This document shows positions 30,225-37,700 of a DNA stretch of 37,700 bases, one piece after another; within the stretch, counting starts at the first letter, position 1, and every line of letters begins with the position of its first letter. A model generated the notes under the pieces. The model was not told the DNA's origin, did not search any database, and saw nothing but the letters and a program-made list of their open reading frames with translations. The position numbers and the translations under genes are program-made. The stretch is from FW021-bin31 sp964422465 (GTDB lineage Bacteria; Bacteroidota; Bacteroidia; Chitinophagales; Chitinophagaceae): assembly GCA_964422465.1 (NCBI GenBank), contig CAYRBD010000024.1, positions 1 through 37,700 on the forward strand, written 5' to 3'.

Positions 30225-32867
30225 CTATTCCTCCACGTTCCAGCCGCCAATATCAATAACCGGGGGTTCTCCCTTAAGGTCTGCAGTATGACAATGAACG
30301 GTTACCTTCTTTTCTGCTCCAGGTAAAAGAGAGAAATAATTTTCGCTCCAGAATACGGGCGTTACAGAAGTACCACTGTTTTGCCTTTTTAAATCGGGGT
30401 GAATCATAAAAGCCAGATGAGGAGTGGGGTTTCTAATGGTCACCTCCAGATAGGTATCTCCATCCTTTTTTTCAACCTGAGTGGTAGCCTCCAGCTTGAC
30501 AGGTGGTAATAGCTGCAGGTCAGTCAGGGTAGCATATTGAGATTGAGGAGTGATATACCAGGTACTCTTGTTTTCTTCCAATTTATCCTTTTGGGTAGAT
30601 AGGGCATAAAAATTTGAACTCAGTACCTTTTGACCGGCATCCAGCAACTGGAGGTTCAGGAACCAGGTTTTGGTTAAGTGAAGACTATCCGGTATCTGAA
30701 GTAAGGCCCGGTTACTTTGTGCAGATATTGACTTAACGCCGATCTCTTTTTGCCATGTACTTTGGATAGTGTCCGAAGTGTCATTCCCTGCTCCGGGCGA
30801 ATAATTGTAAACAGTGGCTTTTGCGGTAAAGGAACCGGTAGCCTGGCAGGTGTTGTTCATGATCTCTACCTGGTGATTCCCATAATTGTATGAAAGGTGA
30901 ACGGGTTCATTGGCTTTTCTCGCACCATAAAAGGCACCGGTAGGCATGAGGTAATAATCATAGAGTTGCCACCAGAGCTTGGGCCAGGAAGAATTATACA
31001 TCCATTGGATAATGCCCGTAGCTTTAAAACGGTTGGATTCAAAAGCTTCATACATCGCACGCATGCCTTCGTAATTCAGGTATTGGGCTTTGCGCAGGTA
31101 ATCTTTTAGCCCGGTAGGGCGACCAAGCCTTTGATCCATGGCCCGGTTATAAGCTGTCAGGTTATGAAACTTTCCCCTTGCAGCGTGATACAGCCAGGAA
31201 TCGCTGATGGGCCAGAGCGAATCAGCAGGGATCATCTTTTTCAGACTTTCCAGTATCGGGATTTCCGGCCCGGGCCCGGTTTCTGTATTAAAACCAAAAG
31301 CACCGCCGAATGAAGTGTCAATATACCAATAATCAGGAGGTACATAGTCATAAGGACCCCGCATTTTCATACCGGTAGGACCGGTTATTTCACTGACATG
31401 CTCTTTGGCTGATTGGACATAAGGGCGTGTAGGATCGTCTTCTTTTAATATAGCAAGATATTTTCTTTCCAGAGCAGGCCGCGGCCATTTATCACTGCCG
31501 TAAAGCCAGAGAAAAATACTGGGATGGTTACGCAACCACAAGATTTGATCGCGCCAGCAATTGGCTGCCAGTTTCATTTTTTCTGGTGTATTGATGGTGC
31601 CGTGCCTGTCCTCAGGAACATGCATTAGATTAGCCCATTCCCACTGGCAACTGAACCCAACCATAATCAGGATGCCTTTTTCATCACATAGATCATAGAG
31701 ATGTTGATTCATTCCCCAGAAACCTTCCATGCGTAAGGTGTTCAAATTCATGTGAACCGCATAATCTATCCCGGCCTGTTCATATGCAGGGGTGGCATTT
31801 AGCAACATAGGATCTGTCCACCCTCCGCCTTTGATGAGTATTTTACGCCCATTTAATTTATAGCCGCGGAATCCCTCTTTTGTCCGATAGCCGGAAACGG
31901 AGCGGATTCCAAAGTTCAAAGACAGGCTGTCACTAATCTGGTGTCCGGTTTCAAACTCCAGGTGCAGAGGATGGAGGTTGGGTTTACCTAACGTGTGTAT
32001 CCACCAGAGTTTGGGATGGTCGATGCTTAGCACCTGGTAAGATTCTGGTGAGAAGGTAACTTTCTTTTGCTGGTGAGGAGCAAGAGTGACAGGCTGAGAA
32101 AAAGAAATAGCAGAATCAATCTTTCCGATTAAAGTTCCTTTTACTTCCTTCTCCGAATGGTTTTGCACCAGGGCGCTGATGAGGATATCGGCATGGTCGA
32201 GGGTAGCCGTATCTACCGTTGTCTGTACGAAGGGCCTATTTAGGGAAACCGGCCCTGAAACTAACAAATGAATGTTGCGCCATATACCCATGTGATGATC
32301 TGCCGGTTCCGGGTTCCAGTCCACAAAACCAATGTTCAGGTCGCCTTTCTGAGCATGTGTTATTTTTAGCGCCAGAATATTTTCTCCTGATTTAATATAA
32401 GGAGTAGCATCAATAAAAAATTGTCTAAAACTGCCGGCCAGCGTGTCTTGGGAAGCTATTTTATACCCGTTAAGCCAAATATCGGCCCGGTAGCTGATGC
32501 CGTTGAACCGCAAGCGGTAACAGGCATCCCGGTTGGTTTCTCCTACATCAAATGTTGTACGATACCACCAGGGGCTATGGAACAGGCTGTCTGGAATGTC
32601 TTTCAGGTTTTGGTCAAAAAAAACATTGGTAAAGAGGCTGTCTGCAACCAGCGACCCTAATACAGTTCCGGGAACGAGCGCCGGATACCATTTTTTGGGC
32701 TGATAAGCAGGGGTGGAGACGGCGGAATCTGCTATCTTTACGTTGGAGGAAGGATAAATTTGCCAGTTGTGGGTTAAAATACGGTCTGTACCGGGAGAGA
32801 GAGCGGGGGCTTGGCAACCAATAAAAATAACCAGGGGCAGGAATAGAATTAATAGCGTATATCTCAT
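30225..32867 (-). CDS. GH2 lipoprotein, exo-beta-D-glucosaminidase-like
   Basis: An 880-residue secreted glycoside hydrolase of family 2. A lipoprotein signal (lipobox IFIGC, Cys18) anchors it to a membrane. A sugar-binding jelly roll (about 50-205), immunoglobulin-like domains and a TIM barrel (about 340-660) follow, then C-terminal beta domains. Where most GH2 enzymes have Asn-Glu as acid/base, this one reads WLYGSD (454-459), and the nucleophile region is FGFNTETGPGPEIP (Glu529). Asp in GSD with Glu in that second motif is the signature of the exo-glucosaminidase (CsxA-like) subfamily, which trims glucosamine from chitosan oligomers. ATGIIQWMYNSSWPKLWWQLYDYYL-like sequence supports this. 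Mannosidase activity is less likely. TACTTTTA at 32894-32901 may be its -7 element. Confidence 0.85.
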   Translation of the reverse strand: MRYTLLILFLPLVIFIGCQAPALSPGTDRILTHNWQIYPSSNVKIADSAVSTPAYQPKKWYPALVPGTVLGSLVADSLFTNVFFDQNLKDIPDSLFHSPWWYRTTFDVGETNRDACYRLRFNGISYRADIWLNGYKIASQDTLAGSFRQFFIDATPYIKSGENILALKITHAQKGDLNIGFVDWNPEPADHHMGIWRNIHLLVSGPVSLNRPFVQTTVDTATLDHADILISALVQNHSEKEVKGTLIGKIDSAISFSQPVTLAPHQQKKVTFSPESYQVLSIDHPKLWWIHTLGKPNLHPLHLEFETGHQISDSLSLNFGIRSVSGYRTKEGFRGYKLNGRKILIKGGGWTDPMLLNATPAYEQAGIDYAVHMNLNTLRMEGFWGMNQHLYDLCDEKGILIMVGFSCQWEWANLMHVPEDRHGTINTPEKMKLAANCWRDQILWLRNHPSIFLWLYGSDKWPRPALERKYLAILKEDDPTRPYVQSAKEHVSEITGPTGMKMRGPYDYVPPDYWYIDTSFGGAFGFNTETGPGPEIPILESLKKMIPADSLWPISDSWLYHAARGKFHNLTAYNRAMDQRLGRPTGLKDYLRKAQYLNYEGMRAMYEAFESNRFKATGIIQWMYNSSWPKLWWQLYDYYLMPTGAFYGARKANEPVHLSYNYGNHQVEIMNNTCQATGSFTAKATVYNYSPGAGNDTSDTIQSTWQKEIGVKSISAQSNRALLQIPDSLHLTKTWFLNLQLLDAGQKVLSSNFYALSTQKDKLEENKSTWYITPQSQYATLTDLQLLPPVKLEATTQVEKKDGDTYLEVTIRNPTPHLAFMIHPDLKRQNSGTSVTPVFWSENYFSLLPGAEKKVTVHCHTADLKGEPPVIDIGGWNVEE

Positions 32868-32977
32868 GTTTTTCCCGTGCTTTATAAAAGAGCTAAAAGT
32901 ACGAAAGTCTCCTTTACAGGAAGAAGATTATCAAAAAAAACAGGTAAAAAACAGAAAATTTGTTAAAAAAAATTGGT

Positions 32978-33001
32978 GCAAATAAAAATTTGCTTAATTT
33001 G
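32978..33001 (+). promoter_or_regulatory. Palindrome and -7-like element upstream of exbB
   Basis: GCAAAT-N4-ATTTGC (32978-32993) directly abuts TTAATTTG (32994-33001), one mismatch from TAnnTTTG. A TTGG at 32973 could act as -33 (18-base spacing). The 243-base spacer 32868-33110 otherwise holds a T-rich leader and two copies of AACTTAAC (33090-33097, 33103-33110), the second touching the ATG. Confidence 0.35.
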
Positions 33002-33110
33002 CCGGCATAATTGAGATAGGTGTATAGCTTAGAGTGAGTGTCTCCTCTGTTTTTTTTAACCTTTTTAATTAGAAAAACATTTTTTCATTAACTTAACAAA
33101 ACAACTTAAC

Positions 33111-33962
33111 ATGGCAGAAAAACAATCGAATGCAGCAAATCCCAAGAAGAGTGTAAGTGGGGGTTCTGAAAGGCGTCAAAAGTCCAGAAAAGGAAGTAAT
33201 GTCCTTGCCTATTTAGCGGTACCCATTTGTTTAATCCTGGCATTCCTCCTCTTCTATGGAGTTTTTGGAGATCCTGCAAATTTCTCAGATCCGGGCAAAA
33301 CCAAGCCAATTAATTTTATTGGTATTATCTATACCGGAGGGATCGTAATCCCCTTTTTGATGACCTTGCTGTTTATTGTAATTGTATTCGTTTTTGAGCG
33401 TTATTTTGCTATCAGAAAGGCAAAAGGAAAAGTAAAACCCACTGAATTTTTACGTAGAGTTCAGTACAACCTCGCTAACAAAAATATTGATAGCGCTATT
33501 TCTGAATGTGACAAGCAAAGGGGGTCTGTTGGAAACGTGATGCGTTCCGGGTTAATTAAGTACAAAGAAATGACTACGAATACCGAGTTGACTACAGAAC
33601 AAAAAGTAATTAACATTCAGACTGAAATCGAAGAAGCTACTACGCTGGAATTGCCTATGCTTGAAAAAAACCTGGTGTTCCTTTCTACCATTGCTTCTGC
33701 CGCTACATTGCTGGGTCTTTTTGGTACGGTAGTCGGAATGATTAAAGCGTTCCAGGCGCTTGGTGAAACCGGAGGAGGCGACTCTACCCAGTTGGCCGTA
33801 GGTATTTCAGAGGCTCTTGTGAATACAGCTACAGGAATTCTGGCTTCTTTTATTGCTACTATTGCGTATAACTTCTTTACCACTAATATTGACGGCATTA
33901 CCTATGGTATTGATGAAACAGGCTATACGCTTACACAAAGTTTTGCTGCTCAGTATAAATAA
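33111..33962 (+). CDS. exbB: MotA/TolQ/ExbB proton channel protein
   Basis: A 283-residue inner membrane protein that, with ExbD, uses proton flow to energise TonB. The N-terminus is polar and basic (1-28), then come helix 1 (about 31-50), a periplasmic loop, helix 2 (about 73-95), a cytoplasmic domain, and the conserved pair of helices with LVFLSTIASAATLLGLFGTVVGMIKAF (about 186-212) and ISEALVNTATGILASFIATIAYNFF (about 228-252), the ExbB/TolQ core. The extra first helix is common in Bacteroidota. A 90-base spacer with a 13-bp inverted repeat separates it from exbD. Confidence 0.93.
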   Translation: MAEKQSNAANPKKSVSGGSERRQKSRKGSNVLAYLAVPICLILAFLLFYGVFGDPANFSDPGKTKPINFIGIIYTGGIVIPFLMTLLFIVIVFVFERYFAIRKAKGKVKPTEFLRRVQYNLANKNIDSAISECDKQRGSVGNVMRSGLIKYKEMTTNTELTTEQKVINIQTEIEEATTLELPMLEKNLVFLSTIASAATLLGLFGTVVGMIKAFQALGETGGGDSTQLAVGISEALVNTATGILASFIATIAYNFFTTNIDGITYGIDETGYTLTQSFAAQYK

Positions 33963-33978
33963 GCAGAGCACGTTTTTT

Positions 33979-34017
33979 ATTCTTTTTTAAAATAATTTAT
34001 GGAATTTAAAAAAGAAT
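33979..34017. repeat. 13-bp perfect inverted repeat between exbB and exbD
   Basis: ATTCTTTTTTAAA (33979-33991) and its exact reverse complement TTTAAAAAAGAAT (34005-34017) are separated by 13 bases. In RNA this makes an AU-only hairpin apart from one G-C pair. The left arm starts 17 bases after the exbB stop; the exbD ATG is 35 bases after the right arm. It might stabilise the exbB mRNA end or weaken read-through. Confidence 0.55.
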
Positions 34018-34052
34018 GCATCTTATTATTGAATTGAACTAAAAGCAATAAT

Positions 34053-34700
34053 ATGCCCAAAGTAAAAATTGCACGAAAAAGTACTTTAGTGGATATGACG
34101 CCCATGAGTGATGTGGCTTTTCTGCTGGTTACTTTTTTCATGCTGACTACTAAATTTAAGCCTACGGAACCTGTAGAAGTAATAACCCCTTCAGCCATAT
34201 CTACTACCGTCCTTCCGGAGAGTAACGTTGCTATGGTTACTATTTCAAAAGATGGCAGGGTGTTTTTTGGCCTTGACAATGAAAAAGAGCGCTTGGGTCT
34301 GATCCAGGCGTTTAATAAATCGTACAACCTTGGGCTTGACGCCAGAGAGATGAAAAACTTCTCTTATGAAGCATCCGTAGGATTGCCATTGAAAGGACTT
34401 AAACAGTTTCTGGCTTTGGATCCCGCGCAGGAAGCTGATTTTGATCAAACAGGAATTCCCATAGATTCAGCCAATGGAGAACTAAGCCAATGGATCCGGT
34501 ATGCCAGAAACGTGTCCCGTAATCCTGCGAAGTTAAAATTTGTGATAAAAGCGGATGACGGTACAAAATACGAGAAAGTAAGCAGGGTGCTGGACATTTT
34601 TAAAGACCAGAGCATTCATAAATTACATCTTATTACCTCGTTGAAGGCCATTCCTCCCGGTACTCCGGCTTATGAAACTGAAAATGCGAATAAAAAATAA
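34053..34700 (+). CDS. exbD: ExbD-type biopolymer transport protein (first copy)
   Basis: A 215-residue single-span protein of the ExbD/TolR family. The short N-terminal tail is followed by the transmembrane helix in DMTPMSDVAFLLVTFFMLTT, with Asp20 at the position of the proton-carrying Asp of E. coli ExbD (Asp25). The periplasmic domain is longer than usual, with an insertion of roughly 60 residues (about 85-145) relative to simple ExbDs. It pairs with a second ExbD directly downstream after 12 bases, as is usual in Bacteroidota Ton clusters. Confidence 0.92.
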   Translation: MPKVKIARKSTLVDMTPMSDVAFLLVTFFMLTTKFKPTEPVEVITPSAISTTVLPESNVAMVTISKDGRVFFGLDNEKERLGLIQAFNKSYNLGLDAREMKNFSYEASVGLPLKGLKQFLALDPAQEADFDQTGIPIDSANGELSQWIRYARNVSRNPAKLKFVIKADDGTKYEKVSRVLDIFKDQSIHKLHLITSLKAIPPGTPAYETENANKK

Positions 34701-34712
34701 ACTAACTACAGT

Positions 34713-35300
34713 ATGTCTGCTGAAAATTTAGCTGAAGGAACCTCGAGTTCGAGAGTCAAATCAACCAAAAGTAAGAAGTTATCTACACGTGTGGATATGA
34801 CCCCTATGAGTGACGTGGCTTTTTTGCTGGTTACTTTCTTTATGTTAACAACTACTTTGTCGAAACCAAAGACAATGAACCTGTTCTTGCCTCATGATGT
34901 AAAAAATGAAGAAGAACAGAATAAGATAAAGGAAAGTCAGGCACTTACCGTTATGTTAGGAAAAGACAATAAGATTTTTTACTACGAGGGGATTGGAGAA
35001 AATGCCGCTAAAGACCCTACCGACCTGATTAAAGAAACCTCTTATAAGCTAAATGGGGGCATTGGAGATGTGCTCATTAATAAATACAAGAGTGTTATTC
35101 AAAATTCCGGGGGGGAGGACAGCATAGTCGTTATCATCAAGCCAATGAAAGAATCAACCTACGAGAATGTGGTTAATATATTGGATGATATGAACATTTA
35201 TGAAATCCGAAAATATGCGCTGGTTGCTTTTACTAAGAATGACAAGAAGATGATTGACATGAAGGAGAATGGAGGTGCGGCTACTACAGATACAGAATAA
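34713..35300 (+). CDS. ExbD-type biopolymer transport protein (second copy)
   Basis: A 195-residue ExbD family protein. A 27-residue polar N-terminus precedes the membrane helix in VDMTPMSDVAFLLVTFFMLTT, identical in its core to the first copy; the channel Asp is Asp34. The periplasmic domain (about 60-195) differs strongly from that of the first copy, so the two probably occupy different places in a heteromeric complex rather than being recent duplicates. A terminator-like hairpin follows 7 bases after the stop, before tonB. Confidence 0.92.
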   Translation: MSAENLAEGTSSSRVKSTKSKKLSTRVDMTPMSDVAFLLVTFFMLTTTLSKPKTMNLFLPHDVKNEEEQNKIKESQALTVMLGKDNKIFYYEGIGENAAKDPTDLIKETSYKLNGGIGDVLINKYKSVIQNSGGEDSIVVIIKPMKESTYENVVNILDDMNIYEIRKYALVAFTKNDKKMIDMKENGGAATTDTE

Positions 35301-35307
35301 GAAAAAT

Positions 35308-35347
35308 AAGGAGAAGCAAAGGGTGCTTAATTCTCCTTTTTTTATTT
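35308..35347 (+). terminator. Terminator-like hairpin between exbD2 and tonB
   Basis: AAGGAGAA (35308-35315) pairs with TTCTCCTT (35331-35338), with a possible inner GCA/TGC pairing, and nine T in a row run from 35337, the last seven beyond the stem. The form is that of an intrinsic terminator inside the cluster. Confidence 0.6.
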
Positions 35348-35393
35348 ATGGAATAAGAACCTTTTAGCATCTTATTTATAAAGAATCAAGACA

Positions 35394-36218
35394 ATGAAAG
35401 CGAATGATTATTTAAAAATGGACTTTTTAGATATCCTCTTTGAGGGTAGAAATAAAAAGTACGGAGCCTACGAAATGAGGCGTCAACACGGCAGAAGAAC
35501 TGCTAAGGCTATAGTTCTTACTGTTATTTTGATCCTCATTTTCATTGGTGCTATGGCCCTTTCCAGATATATGGCTAAGCACGCTCCTAAAAATGATAAA
35601 CCCATTCAGAAGGATGTGGTGTTGCAACAGGTAGATGTGAAACAGCCTGACTTGCCACCACCCCCACCGCCCCCACCGGCACCGGAACCTCCTAAGGTTA
35701 AAACCCAGGTGAAATATACTCCTCCAAAAGTAGTTGAGGATAAAATGGTTAGACCGGATGAAGAACCGCCGGATTTAAGTAAACTTAAGGATGTAGCTAT
35801 TGGTACCATCAATAAAAAGGGTGATCCCAATGGAATTGACCCCGGATTGGTGCAGGAATCGGGAAGTGGAGTTACTCAGGCTGCCCCTCCTGCTGAGAAC
35901 AAAGTGTTCCAGTTTGTAGAACAAATGCCTACTTTCCCCGGTGGAGAAAATGCCCTCATGAAATATCTTCGTGATCACATACGTTACCCCTCAGTTGCTC
36001 GTGAGAATGGAATCCAGGGAACGGTAGTAGTGCAGTTCGTTGTCAATACGGATGGTTCTATTGTGGATGTAAAAGCAGTTGGACAAAAGAAAGGCGGAGG
36101 ATTAGAAGAAGAAGCCGTTCGGGTAGTAAAAGGAATGCCCAAATGGAAAGCGGGTAAGCAAAATGGACGTAGTGTTCGTGTTCAATACAGTCTGCCCATT
36201 CGATTTAAATTGCAGTAA
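35394..36218 (+). CDS. tonB: TonB energy transducer
   Basis: A 274-residue TonB. The Bacteroidota N-terminal cytoplasmic motif FLDILFEGRNKKYGAYEMRR (about 10-29) precedes one membrane helix (about 38-57). A periplasmic proline-rich linker (PPPPPPPPAPEPP at about 83-95) follows, and the C-terminal TonB domain (about 185-274) includes FPGGENALMKYLRDHIRYP, IQGTVVVQFVVNTDGSI and RVQYSLPIRFKLQ. It carries proton-motive energy from the ExbB/ExbD motor to outer membrane receptors. No SusC-type receptor is in the window. A terminator-like hairpin lies upstream and a strong terminator downstream, so it may be expressed separately from exbB-exbD-exbD, although no clear promoter is seen in 35348-35393. 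Confidence 0.94.
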   Translation: MKANDYLKMDFLDILFEGRNKKYGAYEMRRQHGRRTAKAIVLTVILILIFIGAMALSRYMAKHAPKNDKPIQKDVVLQQVDVKQPDLPPPPPPPPAPEPPKVKTQVKYTPPKVVEDKMVRPDEEPPDLSKLKDVAIGTINKKGDPNGIDPGLVQESGSGVTQAAPPAENKVFQFVEQMPTFPGGENALMKYLRDHIRYPSVARENGIQGTVVVQFVVNTDGSIVDVKAVGQKKGGGLEEEAVRVVKGMPKWKAGKQNGRSVRVQYSLPIRFKLQ

Positions 36219-36248
36219 TAGTATTGTTGTTTTTCATGTTTTGTTTTG

Positions 36249-36273
36249 TCCTCCGCCGGAAACAGGCGGAGGA
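36249..36273 (+). terminator. Rho-independent terminator of tonB
   Basis: A perfect 9-bp GC-rich stem TCCTCCGCC / GGCGGAGGA with a 7-base loop is followed by TTTTT. It lies 30 bases after the tonB stop. Confidence 0.85.
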
Positions 36274-36294
36274 TTTTTATTCAAAATAGTATCC

Positions 36295-36302
36295 TAACTT
36301 TG
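36295..36302 (+). promoter_or_regulatory. -7 promoter element of mnmE
   Basis: TAACTTTG matches TAnnTTTG exactly and lies between the tonB terminator and mnmE. Its end is only 4 bases before the GTG at 36307. Confidence 0.4.
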
Positions 36303-36306
36303 TAAT

Positions 36307-37700
36307 GTGGAGAGTCGGGAATCAACTACAAATGGATTGTATTATCAGGATACGATTGTGGCGCCTGCAACTGCCCCTGGCGTTGCGGCCATCAGTGTTA
36401 TCCGGTTAAGTGGTTCGGATGCTATTCATATCGCTGCTCAACTATTTTCTGGTAAAGATCTATTGAAGCAGGCTTCCCAAACCCTCCATTATGGACTTTG
36501 GAAATTTGAAAGCCGGCCCGTGGACGAAGTAGTAGTCAGTTTGTTCCGCAACCCCGGCTCTTATACCGGGGAAGATATTGTAGAAATTTCGTGCCACGGC
36601 TCTCCCTATATAGTGGAACAGATCATAAATTCGTGCCTTATGACCGGTGCAAGGCTTGCCGGCCCTGGTGAATTTACGCAACGAGCTTTTTTAAATGGGA
36701 AAATGGATTTAACCCAGGCCGAAGCTGTTGCCGATATTATTGCTTCTCAATCGCGATCAGCCCATAAAACTGCTTTAAATAGTTTACGAGGAGGTTTCTC
36801 AAAAAAATTAAAGCAATTACGTGAACAATTGATTCATTTCGCAGCTCTGATGGAGTTAGAATTGGATTTTAGCCAGGAAGATGTTGAATTTGCTGATCGT
36901 TCTCAATTGTATCTTTTGATTGATCAGGCAGAATCTGAAATTGAGCAATTAATTGCTTCTTTCAGATTGGGAAATGTGGTGAAAAATGGTGTTCAGGTAG
37001 CTATTGTGGGCCAGCCCAATGCGGGAAAGAGTACCCTGCTGAATGCTCTGCTTCAGGAAGAGCGTGCTATCGTGAGTGAAATAGCCGGTACAACGCGGGA
37101 TACGATTGAAGAGGTACTCAATATTGAAGGAATCCTTTTTCGACTGATAGACACTGCCGGAATCAGGGAGCATACGGCTGATGATATTGAAACTGCAGGC
37201 GTAGGCCGAAGCATGCAAAAGATGCAGAGTGCTGATAGGGTTCTCTATATTTTTGATGCTCATGATGAGTTGGAGGAGGTTAAAAGGAGGCTATCCCAGT
37301 TGGAGCAGCAGGGTATCCGGTTTCTTCCTATTGGAAATAAAACGGATTTGCTTGATGCCGAAGAATGGGAGCAAAAGAAACAACAAATTCCCGAGGTTAT
37401 TTCTATTTCTGCCAAAAAGCAAGTGGGAATTGAAACGTTGAAAGAGAAATTATATCATTCAGTAATCGCGGATATGCCTTCCTCAGAAGATACGCTCCTT
37501 ACTAATACCCGTCATTTGGAAGCCCTCGAAAAGACCCTTGAAGCCCTGGAAGAAGTACGACAGGCCATGGACGCCGGATTAAGTGGCGACCTGATTACGC
37601 CGGATATTCGCAGCGCCCTGCATTACCTCGGCAGCATAACCGGTGAGGTGCAAACGGACAGGGATATCTTGGGGACAATCTTTGGAAAGTTTTGTATCGG
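36307..37700 (+). CDS. mnmE: tRNA modification GTPase MnmE (runs off the window by about one codon)
   Basis: 464 residues are visible. With MnmG this GTPase installs carboxymethylaminomethyl groups at U34 of tRNAs. The N-terminal domain has DTIVAPATAPGVAAISVIRLSG, then SYTGEDIVEISCHGSPYI and AGPGEFTQRAFLNGKMDLTQAEAVADII. The G domain shows GQPNAGKS (235-242), IAGTTRDT, DTAGIRE and GNKTD. The C-terminal motif GKFCIG begins at 460, with the catalytic Cys463; only the final Lys and stop should be missing. The frame upstream allows a GTG at 36307 or a TTG at 36337; neither has a strong ribosome site, so the start is uncertain. Confidence 0.93.
   Translation, partial: MESRESTTNGLYYQDTIVAPATAPGVAAISVIRLSGSDAIHIAAQLFSGKDLLKQASQTLHYGLWKFESRPVDEVVVSLFRNPGSYTGEDIVEISCHGSPYIVEQIINSCLMTGARLAGPGEFTQRAFLNGKMDLTQAEAVADIIASQSRSAHKTALNSLRGGFSKKLKQLREQLIHFAALMELELDFSQEDVEFADRSQLYLLIDQAESEIEQLIASFRLGNVVKNGVQVAIVGQPNAGKSTLLNALLQEERAIVSEIAGTTRDTIEEVLNIEGILFRLIDTAGIREHTADDIETAGVGRSMQKMQSADRVLYIFDAHDELEEVKRRLSQLEQQGIRFLPIGNKTDLLDAEEWEQKKQQIPEVISISAKKQVGIETLKEKLYHSVIADMPSSEDTLLTNTRHLEALEKTLEALEEVRQAMDAGLSGDLITPDIRSALHYLGSITGEVQTDRDILGTIFGKFCI

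Noticed and set aside
33096..33309. Possible novel gene antisense at the start of exbB
   Set aside because: A 67-codon frame on the minus strand within and just before exbB has no motif and is fully explained by the exbB coding sequence.
1..37700. CRISPR arrays, insertion sequences, prophage genes, tRNA or rRNA genes
   Set aside because: I looked for regularly spaced repeats, transposase or phage motifs and tRNA-like folds in the spacers and saw none; almost all spacers are too short to hold them.

Overview
This window reads as chromosomal DNA of a member of the Bacteroidota. Evidence includes Bacteroidota-specific families (DUF4290, DUF4105, the fused 2-oxoacid dehydrogenase E1, a TonB with the LDILFEGRNKKYGAYEMRR N-terminus, a family-10-like glycosyl hydrolase end). 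Many genes also have TAnnTTTG, the known Bacteroidota -7 promoter element, just upstream, and Shine-Dalgarno sequences are mostly weak. A placement near Chitinophagales is plausible but is only an impression. A run of exactly 100 N inside folD shows that this is a scaffold, probably from a draft or metagenome assembly. Gene packing is tight: many convergent pairs touch or overlap, and several co-directional pairs overlap by 1-4 bp.

Layout. 1-3.0 kb: end of a glycosyl hydrolase-like protein, then on the minus strand a CNNM/CBS (HlyC/CorC) membrane protein and a PAP2 phosphatase-ZIP transporter pair. 3.0-7.3 kb: phosphohexomutase (glmM-like), a ferredoxin-reductase-like flavoprotein, an M28 lipoprotein peptidase or glutaminyl cyclase, a Cys-less alkyltransferase-like protein, and trmB. 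7.4-13 kb: an Lrp regulator, then DUF4290-murA-gmk-proC, then convergent nadB. 13-20.5 kb: a TolC/adaptor efflux pair without a pump, feoB, a class III aminotransferase, and corA. 20.5-25.2 kb: a RES/Xre toxin-antitoxin pair whose toxin overlaps corA, rpsT with a clear promoter and terminator, queE, the gapped folD, a DUF4105 protein and an unrecognised 200-residue protein. 25.2-30.2 kb: a small winged-helix-like ORF, a WYL regulator, adenine deaminase and a fused E1 dehydrogenase, all on the plus strand. 30.2-37.7 kb: a GH2 lipoprotein that looks like an exo-beta-D-glucosaminidase, the exbB-exbD-exbD-tonB energy-coupling cluster, and mnmE, which is cut about one residue before its end.

Most genes are housekeeping: cell-wall precursors (glmM, murA), nucleotides (gmk, ade), NAD and proline (nadB, proC), one-carbon metabolism (folD), tRNA modification (trmB, queE, mnmE), metals (ZIP, feoB, corA), and energy for outer-membrane import (exbB/exbD/tonB). 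I see no CRISPR array, insertion sequence, prophage, rRNA or tRNA. The best candidates for something new are: (1) the divergent locus around 25.2 kb, where an orphan protein faces a small winged-helix-like ORF, a WYL regulator and adenine deaminase across two adjacent palindromes; (2) a RES/Xre toxin-antitoxin pair translationally coupled to corA; and (3) RNA structures placed between the exbB, exbD and tonB genes.
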